Program-made: the position numbers and the translations under genes
IMG/VR virus record: IMGVR_UViG_3300034092_003133
Location: 1-31,319 of that record
Length of the DNA: 31,319 nucleotides
DNA from: a virus
Strand: one strand, 5' to 3'
In this document: piece after piece, positions 1 through 7,618 of the stretch
How positions within the stretch are numbered: the stretch's first letter is position 1
How the letters are laid out: the number at the start of each line of letters is the position of its first letter
Notes under the pieces: generated by a model
Databases searched by the model: none
Told to the model about the DNA's origin: nothing
Seen by the model: the letters and a program-made list of their open reading frames with translations, nothing else

Positions 1-2430
1 ACTATTATCACGACTAACTATAGTACCAGAAACATTTGCTGGCGTGGCATTACTAATAATAGTAAATGAAGCCGCCTCTGTTATAACCCCTCCAAGACTT
101 AAGCCACTACCAGAAACAGCAACAGATTCGACATAATTACCATCAGTATCAGTTCCTAAAGAAACAGATCCTGGAGCTATACTAGCTATTCCATCAGAAT
201 TAATAGTTATATCGCCTGATACTCCACCAAGCACATAATCACGAACATTATCTGCTGTGGCTTTTCTATGTGCTGCTACAGAAGCATCATAGAAAGCAAA
301 TGTATCAGCATCTGCTAGTGCAGATTCACCTGTTAAACCATTAATATCAAGACTTAAACTAATAGCTGTTCCTTCACTTGCAGTAGCACCACCAGTAATA
401 CCATTAGAAGTGGAAATTGATGCAACATAATTACCAGTAGTATCTGTTCCAAGAGCAACACTATTAGGTTGAATGGTTGTATTAATCCCAACAGATAAAT
501 TACCGCTTAAGTTTGTCCATGTATAAGTTCCTGTGCCAGCAACATCTCCACTAACTGTTACAGTAACTAGAGGATCTGGAATGTTACTAAAATTATTCCA
601 ATCTAAATAATATGAACCATGATTATCATCTAATAAATCACTATTAAGATTACTAACTAAAGTAGGAGAAACTATTGATAGCGGAGATGTACCGCTTGGT
701 ACGGTTGATTCAAGAGTTCTTCCTTTAATTAAACCAGTAGATTCCACCAAGCCAGCTTTAAATGATCCGTACGTTCCTGCTGTATATGTATTACCACTAT
801 CAGCAGTAACACCAGAACTTAATACTATAAACTCACTAGCGCTACTATCCCAGCCCATAAAAGCTGTTGTAGTAGAATTTCTTACTAAAGCTAAACCTCT
901 ATCATGATTACTATCTGTTACAATATTTCCACTAGCTAATCCTAAAACAATAATAGGATCTTCTAATTCCATAGTAGAAACGTTGGCAGTAACAGTTGTT
1001 CCATTAACAGTTAAATTTCCTCCAACAATAAGATTACCACTAAAATTGCCACTACCACTAACATCTAGCGTATGACCAGGAGTTGAGGTACCAACGCCTA
1101 TTCTGTCTGCACTAGCATCAACAAATAATAGATTAGTAACATTATCGCCTTCTACTCTAAAATCAATATTATTTCCTGAATTATTAATAGCTATTTCATT
1201 AGCGGTGAAATCAATGTTGGCAACATTATTATAATAAATAATATCATTATCAATTTTAATAGCATCAACATTGACTTGAGTAAATGTACCAGCCGCAGCA
1301 GATGCTGCACCTATAGTAGTACCGTCAATGGCACCACTATTAATATCAACTTTAGAAATATTAACTGCTCCAGTACCAGCTGGAGTTATATCAATATTAC
1401 CATTAGAGTTTGTGCTACTAATTGTATTTCCATCAAGCTGTAAATTATCAATGGTTAAACTAGTTAATCCGCTAACAGCACTAACTAAAGCAATGGTGGG
1501 ATTACCAGCCAAACCATCCCCATTTGTAACTTGAATGTTACTGCCATTAGCAATGCTTCGCGTAACATAAGTTTCTGTTCCACTACGAGCAATAAATCCT
1601 GTAGTAGATAAAAGATGTTGAGCTAATGACTCGCCACTAAGTGCTACTCTAAGGGTATTTGTTCCAGAATTAAAAACCAGCTGTATTCCACTGCTTGCTG
1701 TAAGTGCTGTATCAACACAACTAGCAACACCGCTACAAAAATTAGTAATATCAGAGTACGTATGAGAATGTCCACTTAAACTAACAGGAATACTACTTCC
1801 GCTAGGACCAACTGTTGGAGTATTAACAAATCTTACATTTCCATCAAAAATGGTAGGATTACCAGAATAAGTAATAGGACCTTGTGCAAGAATTGAGGCT
1901 GCAACTGTTATGTCTATACCACCACCAATATAAAGTGTTCCGCTAACAGACAAATCATCAACATTAACTATTCCACTACCAGCATTAATATTAATACCAC
2001 TTGCTGAAGATATACTAAAGTTATTAACTCCACTAATACTATTAATACCAGTCATGCTAGTATTAACACTTATAACAGGATTACCTAGTATTCCACTAGG
2101 ATTAGTAATGCCGATATTGGTACCAGCATTTAACCCACCAGTTGTAAATGTATTATTTCCGGTCTTAATTAAAATACCACTATTATTTGCTCCAAAAACC
2201 TCATTAAGATTTTGACCAACTTGTACCCATTGTCTGTTAGTATCAAGTAAATATGCCTTATTTTCTTCCAAATCAGCAACAATCATACCAGTATATGCTA
2301 TTCCACTAGTAGCAGAGTCTGTTAAGTATGAGTTTCTTGCAGATGTTGTAGCAAATACAAAGTCCCTATCCAAAGGAACGGGGAAATTTCTTATAAACTG
2401 ATTGCCGACTGGAACAGGTGTATAGGGCAT
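1..2430 (-). CDS. Tail fibre / adhesin-like structural protein (C-terminus beyond window)
   Basis: An open minus-strand frame runs without a stop from ATG at 2430 to base 1, giving 810 codons; the C-terminus lies outside the window. The protein is Ser/Gly/Asn/Ile/Thr-rich and built of short beta-rich repeats of the SGI/SGN type. Around residues 440-560 it has the sequence family GVGTSTPGHTLDVSG, then NLTVNGTTV, then ELEDPIIVLG and a DRGLAL/GWDSS segment. This arrangement is common in phage fibre and baseplate-appended proteins. Such proteins form trimeric, extracellular receptor-binding or decoration fibres. It follows the 2445-3797 gene by 14 bp, so they are probably co-transcribed. The exact virion role is inferred from composition and context. 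Confidence 0.8.
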   Translation of the reverse strand, partial: MPYTPVPVGNQFIRNFPVPLDRDFVFATTSARNSYLTDSATSGIAYTGMIVADLEENKAYLLDTNRQWVQVGQNLNEVFGANNSGILIKTGNNTFTTGGLNAGTNIGITNPSGILGNPVISVNTSMTGINSISGVNNFSISSASGININAGSGIVNVDDLSVSGTLYIGGGIDITVAASILAQGPITYSGNPTIFDGNVRFVNTPTVGPSGSSIPVSLSGHSHTYSDITNFCSGVASCVDTALTASSGIQLVFNSGTNTLRVALSGESLAQHLLSTTGFIARSGTETYVTRSIANGSNIQVTNGDGLAGNPTIALVSAVSGLTSLTIDNLQLDGNTISSTNSNGNIDITPAGTGAVNISKVDINSGAIDGTTIGAASAAAGTFTQVNVDAIKIDNDIIYYNNVANIDFTANEIAINNSGNNIDFRVEGDNVTNLLFVDASADRIGVGTSTPGHTLDVSGSGNFSGNLIVGGNLTVNGTTVTANVSTMELEDPIIVLGLASGNIVTDSNHDRGLALVRNSTTTAFMGWDSSASEFIVLSSGVTADSGNTYTAGTYGSFKAGLVESTGLIKGRTLESTVPSGTSPLSIVSPTLVSNLNSDLLDDNHGSYYLDWNNFSNIPDPLVTVTVSGDVAGTGTYTWTNLSGNLSVGINTTIQPNSVALGTDTTGNYVASISTSNGITGGATASEGTAISLSLDINGLTGESALADADTFAFYDASVAAHRKATADNVRDYVLGGVSGDITINSDGIASIAPGSVSLGTDTDGNYVESVAVSGSGLSLGGVITEAASFTIISNATPANVSGTIVSRDNS

Positions 2431-2444
2431 AATTTAACTCCTAG

Positions 2445-3797
2445 TCATTGAACAGAAATAGCGTGGGTGGTATTGCTTCCGAGAGGAGCAGCAGGAATAT
2501 AAGTATGAATAAAATATGGAATACTAGCAAAATTATTTGCACCAGAAACGTTTACAGATGTTGTGGTATATGTCTCTGGATTATTAGAAGCATTAGTAAC
2601 AGCAATAGAATTACCAAAATTATTATATCCGGACGGAACGGCAACAACGATTCTGGTTGTACCAGAAGGTAAAGTGAGAGTAAAATTATATGGTCTGGTT
2701 GAAGGATTAACCATAGTACCAGAATTTGATGATGTATTTGCAACTAAGTTTCTAACTTGCAAACTAGTGGTTGGCGCAGTATTTTGATCTTTGCTCCATC
2801 CATAAAATAATCCTCTAAAACCAGTAAAGGAAGCAGAGTTAGTCAAACTGCCAGATGGAGCTTGTAATAGTGTTGTAGAATTTTGACCCAAACTATTTTT
2901 AGGAACAATACCAGTACCATAATCAACTGTAGCAGAGAACGAGTTACTGCCTTGAGTAACAGTATGAGTGCCTTTATTATATGAGGTATTTAAATTTGTA
3001 TCAACACCATCTATAGTATAATTAGTTGCTGCTCCGTATCTGACTCCTTGATTTGCAGATGAGTTCCAATTTACTCCTATTCCTGTTCCTAAAATTGTCC
3101 CTTGATTAAAACTGGTACTAATTGTAAAATTATTAATTTGAGTTCCAACTTCTTGCGCAGAACTGCTGTTCAAACTCACTCCTAAACCGCCGTTATTTCC
3201 TACTGTTGGATTAAATACTTTTTCTAAAATTTGTGTTAAAATAGTAGAAATAGAAGTACCAGAATTAAATATTGTCCCTGCTGGTATAGCACCTATCGCT
3301 TCTGTAACAGTAATTGTATTTGTTATATTTCGAAGATTGATTCCGCTCGAAATAATTACTCCGGTTGACGCTATGTTACCACTAACAGCTATATTTTGAG
3401 CTAATTTAATATCATAATATGTTCCTGTTGCTCCAGGAACCAAACCACTTATGTTGTTAAGTGTTAATTGTAAATTGTTATCTGCATTAGTTAAATAACT
3501 AGATATAGTATCATCACCACTAGCATTAACTAATATACCAATTCCACTCCCTGGAATTAGTCCACCTCCTCCTCCACCACCACCATAATCAAGATTTTCC
3601 CAAGTAATGAGGGTACCACCACTATTTCTGCGACCAATTTTAAATTTGCCAGTATCAATTTCATATCCAACTTCACCCTCGGCTAATTGTATTCCTCCTG
3701 TCCATGTGTTCCCAGATACTGGAGTATCTCCAATTTGAGCTCCACTATATCCCATTGAATATCCACGACGAAATTGAATAACATTACGAGCTGGCAT
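2445..3797 (-). CDS. Tail fibre protein with Mtd-like N-terminal module
   Basis: 450 aa. The N-terminus reads PARNVIQFRRG, then LAEGEVGYEIDTGKFKIG and W..LDYG. This is the short module seen at the N-terminus of many phage fibres and of major-tropism-determinant-type proteins, where it helps trimerise and attach. A run of eight glycines follows (about residues 73-80), probably a flexible hinge. The rest is Ser/Thr/Asn/Gly-rich and beta-like, with no catalytic motif seen. The start is supported by AAGGA eight bases upstream. The neighbouring fibre gene downstream and the small structural genes upstream place it in the tail or host-adsorption apparatus. Confidence 0.8.
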   Translation of the reverse strand: MPARNVIQFRRGYSMGYSGAQIGDTPVSGNTWTGGIQLAEGEVGYEIDTGKFKIGRRNSGGTLITWENLDYGGGGGGGGLIPGSGIGILVNASGDDTISSYLTNADNNLQLTLNNISGLVPGATGTYYDIKLAQNIAVSGNIASTGVIISSGINLRNITNTITVTEAIGAIPAGTIFNSGTSISTILTQILEKVFNPTVGNNGGLGVSLNSSSAQEVGTQINNFTISTSFNQGTILGTGIGVNWNSSANQGVRYGAATNYTIDGVDTNLNTSYNKGTHTVTQGSNSFSATVDYGTGIVPKNSLGQNSTTLLQAPSGSLTNSASFTGFRGLFYGWSKDQNTAPTTSLQVRNLVANTSSNSGTMVNPSTRPYNFTLTLPSGTTRIVVAVPSGYNNFGNSIAVTNASNNPETYTTTSVNVSGANNFASIPYFIHTYIPAAPLGSNTTHAISVQ

Positions 3798-3823
3798 AGT
3801 TTATATCCTTTTTTATTTGCGTA

Positions 3824-4171
3824 TTATGGAGAACCACCATCGAATTCATAATAATCTAAATAACCATCCAAATCAAACCCGTCTCCAAAAAATTGAGAAA
3901 TACCATTCTGAACAAAAGTTAATTTAAGATATGTTCCACTCTGACCAATATCTAAATGTTCGATTAAATAATCATTTAAACCAATAATTTGATCAGCATT
4001 TATGTCTGGAATATCACCAGGAACTATAATATCAGTATTTACAACTTCTAAATTATAAGTATCATAGCGCTCAATCTCTATATTATTAATATTACACGAA
4101 ACACTAGTCTCTATAACTATTGTTGAGATCTCAGGATTCAGAATATCTACGTAACAGCCTTCTGTTCCCAT
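3824..4171 (-). CDS. Small acidic virion-region protein, unknown
   Basis: 115 aa, acidic, rich in Ile, Asp and Tyr, with no signal peptide or membrane segment. I do not recognise the family. The ATG lies one base after the stop codon of the upstream gene (TAA-A-ATG), so translation is probably coupled. Sitting between fibre and capsid genes suggests a tail, neck or fibre-attachment protein; this is inference from synteny only. Confidence 0.7.
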   Translation of the reverse strand: MGTEGCYVDILNPEISTIVIETSVSCNINNIEIERYDTYNLEVVNTDIIVPGDIPDINADQIIGLNDYLIEHLDIGQSGTYLKLTFVQNGISQFFGDGFDLDGYLDYYEFDGGSP

Positions 4172-4172
4172 T

Positions 4173-4571
4173 TTAACAGCTCATTCCTGTTATTGATTGT
4201 GTATATCGTTGAATTATTTTAATATCTCCATATAATATACGAGTAATATACTCTCCAGTACCTGCGGATATGGGACTGGGAGATAACAATTCTAGATCAT
4301 ATTTAGCATTATTAAATAAATATTGATTAGTAGTATCTGCTGGAATAATTAGATCAATTTTGCCATTAGGACCATCTATAGTAAATTTATAACTACTATA
4401 ATCAGTATTGGTAGTAAGAAATTGATAAGTATTTCCTTTATTATTTTTCCATGTTAATCTAGCACACCAGTTTGTTAAGTCTACTATATTTTTACTACTA
4501 TCTTTATAGATTAAACTCAGCCTAAATGTAGAACCTTGTTCTATAGCAAAATCATATCTGCTTGCTGCCAT
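4173..4571 (-). CDS. Putative tail/baseplate structural protein (BppU N-terminal-like)
   Basis: 132 aa. The opening YDFAIEQGSTFRLSLIY...VDLTNWCARL resembles the beta-sandwich start of many small phage proteins that begin with 'IEQGATF' and continue with 'DLTG..A...IR', including the N-terminal domain of baseplate upper proteins. No catalytic residues are seen. AAGGC precedes the ATG. It is the first gene after the terminator that follows the capsid gene, so it may begin a separate late transcript with the fibre genes. Confidence 0.7.
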   Translation of the reverse strand: MAASRYDFAIEQGSTFRLSLIYKDSSKNIVDLTNWCARLTWKNNKGNTYQFLTTNTDYSSYKFTIDGPNGKIDLIIPADTTNQYLFNNAKYDLELLSPSPISAGTGEYITRILYGDIKIIQRYTQSITGMSC

Positions 4572-4603
4572 AGTATTTGCCTTATTTTAAAATATGGTAT
4601 TTT

Positions 4604-4619
4604 GTATATAATTATATAC
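4604..4619. promoter_or_regulatory. Perfect 16-bp AT palindrome, candidate late promoter/operator
   Basis: GTATATAATTATATAC is its own reverse complement and lies between the capsid terminator and the start of the next late gene (ATG at 4571). On the minus strand it reads GTGTATATAATTA; a similar GTGTATAATTA lies in the portal-terminase gap (about 9865-9877). This could be a -10-like late promoter for the phage sigma-like protein or an operator. Function is inferred. Confidence 0.35.
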
Positions 4620-4623
4620 ACCT

Positions 4624-4654
4624 AAAAAAAAAGGCCGGCACAAGGCCAGCCTTT
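4624..4654 (-). terminator. Intrinsic terminator after major capsid gene
   Basis: Read leftward, the AAAGGC/GCCTTT outer stem plus a GGC/GCC inner stem closes a 5-nt loop and is followed by a run of nine T. It lies 27 bp past the capsid stop codon, as expected for a highly expressed capsid gene. Confidence 0.85.
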
Positions 4655-4680
4655 CTTTTCAAGATTAGATAATCTTACGA

Positions 4681-5685
4681 TCAGAGAGCACCGAGAATAA
4701 CTCTGCGGTTATCTAGAACTGCAAAACCTTGTTCTGCCCAGCCGTAGAATCCAGCTCTCTTCTGACGATGTAAAGTATCGTCTTCAAAGATTTGAACTTC
4801 TTGGCGAACTGGCATTATAAAGCTATCTCTCTTACGAAGATCAAGACCAACAACTAGTTCAGCCTTACTTCCTGGTAGAGCACCACCAAGAACATTGCTA
4901 TAGAATAGTTGATATTGCTGACCTTCACCAAGCTCATCACGATCATGTAGATTAATACTGAAAACACGATTGATAGCACCATCAGCAGCAGTATAGATCT
5001 CACGACGAGTTACTTCGTCAATTTGATCTAGACCCCAGTTACGGATATCTTCCATAGCTTCTGGACTAACATAAAGATCAGTTAGCATACCACGGTTATT
5101 ACTGGTAGAGTTACCACCACCATTTCTACGCATAACTGTCTTCATAAGAGAAACTAATCTCTTACTGAAAAGACCAGCACTAGCATCGCTATCATAAACT
5201 ACAATGTTACGATCATAACCAGCAGCGAGTAGTGTATGCCAGCCATCATCGTTCATTTTCTTAACAAATTGAGACTCTAGAACTTCCATAGCGCGACCAA
5301 CAACATCCCAACGAGCATCACGAGCATACTTTAGTAAATAGTCGATACTTGCTCCGACGTCATAGGTTGGAACCATGACATAATCACCTTCAACGTGCTT
5401 TTGTGGAATATAACCATGATTTGGGATGGTATAAGCCACGAAATCTTTCTCTGTGCCAGGAGCTAAGAAATCTAGTGGAAATTCTGGAGTAGCACTTTGG
5501 GCCAATTGAATTGGCTCGAAAATGTTGTCTAGAATATTGCCACTAAGAACGCCCTGACGAAGAGGAAGTTCAAGAGCCTTGGCAAATTCGTGATTTGCAG
5601 CAAGGGCCTCTTCTTTGTGTACTGATCCAGACTTAACTAAGAGATCTGTTAGTTCTGGGGTTGCTTCAAATTTTCTATTGGCCAT
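4681..5685 (-). CDS. Major capsid protein (HK97-fold type)
   Basis: 334 aa from ATG 5685. A longer in-frame ATG at 5703 exists, but AAGGGAG sits just upstream of 5685, and the upstream start would overlap the preceding gene's stop. The sequence MANRKFEATPEL..., the central segment with DLYVSPEAMEDIRNWG, and the C-terminus with RAGFYGWAEQGFAVLDNRRV match the pattern of HK97-like major capsid proteins (an SPEAMEDI-type helix and an E-loop/P-domain tail). Position between decoration protein/protease and a strong terminator supports this. It would form the icosahedral shell after cleavage or scaffold removal by the upstream protease-scaffold. Confidence 0.88.
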   Translation of the reverse strand: MANRKFEATPELTDLLVKSGSVHKEEALAANHEFAKALELPLRQGVLSGNILDNIFEPIQLAQSATPEFPLDFLAPGTEKDFVAYTIPNHGYIPQKHVEGDYVMVPTYDVGASIDYLLKYARDARWDVVGRAMEVLESQFVKKMNDDGWHTLLAAGYDRNIVVYDSDASAGLFSKRLVSLMKTVMRRNGGGNSTSNNRGMLTDLYVSPEAMEDIRNWGLDQIDEVTRREIYTAADGAINRVFSINLHDRDELGEGQQYQLFYSNVLGGALPGSKAELVVGLDLRKRDSFIMPVRQEVQIFEDDTLHRQKRAGFYGWAEQGFAVLDNRRVILGAL

Positions 5686-5699
5686 GTTTTTCTCCCTTA

Positions 5700-6158
5700 T
5701 CATGTTAAATTGATGTCAACTTTTGCATAACCGTCAGCGTCTTTGGAGCTAAGGAAGGTACCTACCTTAACACTATTTGTAGAAACAGTAGTTAGGTAAC
5801 CATTAGCACCAACATAAGCAGCTGAACCAACACCAGGACTAACGCCACTAACAATAAGATTTGTTGTGACTTGGCCCTGACGTAACAATGTTACTTTACT
5901 ACCAGTTTGTACTTCGTCTTTGTGCCAATTAATGTGCTGTCTTGTTAGATCAAGACTAACAACATCATTTAGTAAAAGACCAGCTGGTACCTTACCAGAC
6001 TGACTAGCAGCATATGTTACTACAGCACTGGAATCATCCATAGCAACGCCAGAACCAACGGTATTAAATACCATAATTCCGCCGCGCTCTGCTATAGTAT
6101 CATTGCAGAAGAATGAAATATCTGTGTAAGCTTCAATACGATCTGATTTTAAAGCCAT
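5700..6158 (-). CDS. Capsid decoration/stabilisation-like protein
   Basis: 152 aa, small and beta-rich, with the pattern 'GGIMVFNTVGSGVAMDD...VPAGLLLNDVVSLD' and a C-terminal 'GTFLSSKDADGYAKVDI'. This resembles small head-associated proteins encoded directly upstream of capsid genes that trimerise on the shell surface. AAGGGAGAG precedes the ATG. It overlaps the untranslated leader of the capsid gene. Assignment is by size and synteny. Confidence 0.6.
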   Translation of the reverse strand: MALKSDRIEAYTDISFFCNDTIAERGGIMVFNTVGSGVAMDDSSAVVTYAASQSGKVPAGLLLNDVVSLDLTRQHINWHKDEVQTGSKVTLLRQGQVTTNLIVSGVSPGVGSAAYVGANGYLTTVSTNSVKVGTFLSSKDADGYAKVDINLT

Positions 6159-6160
6159 TT

Positions 6161-6769
6161 TTACTCTCCCTTATTAAGTTTTTTACCGAGTCTAATACAA
6201 ACAAAATCAACTAAAGCAGCTCTTGTGTTCTGAATCTGTGAATCGTTATCGCTGGAAATGCTTAGATTAACAGTATCTTCGACCTCAGCTGTTTCTAAAA
6301 CAGAAGCGTCTGCTTCGACAGAAGCCATCTTCTTTTCTTCAACCTTTTCGGTTTTTTCTTCTTTCATGCTCTTTTTAGCAGCAACAATCTGTGTTACTGT
6401 TGCAAAAGTCTCGTCGTCTAAACTGTCAAATTTCTCAACAGTAGCTTCTGCTGTTTCGTTATCAAGGCCACTTTCAATTAAAGAAGCCATTCTTTTTGCC
6501 TTTTTATCTTTTTTCATCATTTCGGCTTCTTTTGCACGATAGCCTGCAAGAGCTTCATTAGCAGCACTAAGTTCTGATTCCATGGTTTCTAAAGCTGCTT
6601 TCATTTTTTTCATTTCTTCTTCTTTCTTTTTCATTTCTTCGTTCATCTTCTTAGCAGCTTCTTCGTGCTCGATCTGAGAAATATTAGTATTTTCTACAGG
6701 TGCCTCGACAACTGTGGTTTCTGTTACTTCTACTTCTTCTGATTTAGCAACATCTGGTTCAACACTCAT
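6161..6769 (-). CDS. Internal in-frame start: stand-alone scaffold protein
   Basis: Met284 of the protease-scaffold is preceded by AAAGGAG with a 6-nt spacer to ATG, a better ribosome-binding site than most in this cluster. Initiation here would give a 202-aa protein of coiled-coil scaffold without the protease domain. This is the arrangement known for phage lambda C/Nu3, where the scaffold is made in excess from a nested start. Coiled-coil heptads occupy its first half; the last 50 residues are mixed acidic. The start is seen in the sequence; its use is inferred. Confidence 0.7.
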   Translation of the reverse strand: MSVEPDVAKSEEVEVTETTVVEAPVENTNISQIEHEEAAKKMNEEMKKKEEEMKKMKAALETMESELSAANEALAGYRAKEAEMMKKDKKAKRMASLIESGLDNETAEATVEKFDSLDDETFATVTQIVAAKKSMKEEKTEKVEEKKMASVEADASVLETAEVEDTVNLSISSDNDSQIQNTRAALVDFVCIRLGKKLNKGE

Positions 6770-7618
6770 ATTGGTCTCCTTTAAATTTGCTTGATTTGGA
6801 AATACACCTTCATTTGTAGAATCGTCATTTTTTTCGACACAATTTTTTATGGACGCTAAATTTTTATCAAAGCCTACGCTCTCTTTAGTAAAAATAATGC
6901 TTTCTGGATTAGCTGGTTTATCCACAAAACCTTTACCAGAAAATGTTATTTGTCTTAATACTCTACCAATTTTATAGTTTTGATGTTCGCCTTGTCCGCC
7001 ATATGCTCTTAAATGTTTTGTTAAAAAAGCTGTTTCTTCATTTCTAGGCAAAACATTAAAATTACCATTTGCTTTATCAATTAAACCATAATCAAATCCC
7101 TTGAAAAAACATTCCATACTAACATATTTATTTCCGGATTCTATTTCTTCTATAAGAGTATTTGACCTGGCCCTTAATTCAGGATCTGTATATCCTTTGT
7201 AGATAACAGAACCAGTTAAAATATGGTATTTTTTAGGAAGTTGTGCAAGATCGATGTTTTGGTCTATGATCGACCCATCGTCATCTATGGGCCAATTAGA
7301 AGTAATGTGGCCAACTATAGCATTTTCATTATGCTCAAGATTTGTTGGTTTGTCTTCTGGGGTGTTTTTAGCTGCCCAAACTTCTTCTGGATCAAAAATA
7401 TCATCATTTTTATTCCATGAAGTTGTAACAAGAATTGACTGGGTATAATATAAATCAGTATCGTCTATACCGGCTAATGCCTGATTATTGTTTATTTTTT
7501 GTTTAGCTTCAGAAGATTGATCTCTACATTTTTCTGCCAATGAAGCATAAACTATAGAAGATTTAGCAGATAATAGTTCAGTTAATCCTGCTTCTTTTTC
7601 TGCTGAATAAATTATCAT
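6161..7618 (-). CDS. Prohead protease-scaffold fusion
   Basis: 485 aa. Residues 1-260 look like a phage prohead serine protease: LEHNEN with His96, GHITSN with His104, a KYVSMECFF segment with candidate nucleophile Ser167, and a GKGFVDKPANPES segment at about 228-240, which matches the 'VDxPANP' signature of these enzymes. Residues about 284-430 are Glu/Lys/Met-rich coiled coil typical of capsid scaffold. The stop of the portal gene overlaps the ATG (ATGA). GAGGGTGAAAA precedes the start. The role is to nucleate and then mature the prohead. The catalytic triad is inferred from motifs, not alignment. Confidence 0.82.
   Translation of the reverse strand: MIIYSAEKEAGLTELLSAKSSIVYASLAEKCRDQSSEAKQKINNNQALAGIDDTDLYYTQSILVTTSWNKNDDIFDPEEVWAAKNTPEDKPTNLEHNENAIVGHITSNWPIDDDGSIIDQNIDLAQLPKKYHILTGSVIYKGYTDPELRARSNTLIEEIESGNKYVSMECFFKGFDYGLIDKANGNFNVLPRNEETAFLTKHLRAYGGQGEHQNYKIGRVLRQITFSGKGFVDKPANPESIIFTKESVGFDKNLASIKNCVEKNDDSTNEGVFPNQANLKETNMSVEPDVAKSEEVEVTETTVVEAPVENTNISQIEHEEAAKKMNEEMKKKEEEMKKMKAALETMESELSAANEALAGYRAKEAEMMKKDKKAKRMASLIESGLDNETAEATVEKFDSLDDETFATVTQIVAAKKSMKEEKTEKVEEKKMASVEADASVLETAEVEDTVNLSISSDNDSQIQNTRAALVDFVCIRLGKKLNKGE

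Noticed and set aside
1328-1534. Short plus-strand frame inside the fibre gene
   Set aside because: Antisense shadow of the long minus-strand fibre frame.
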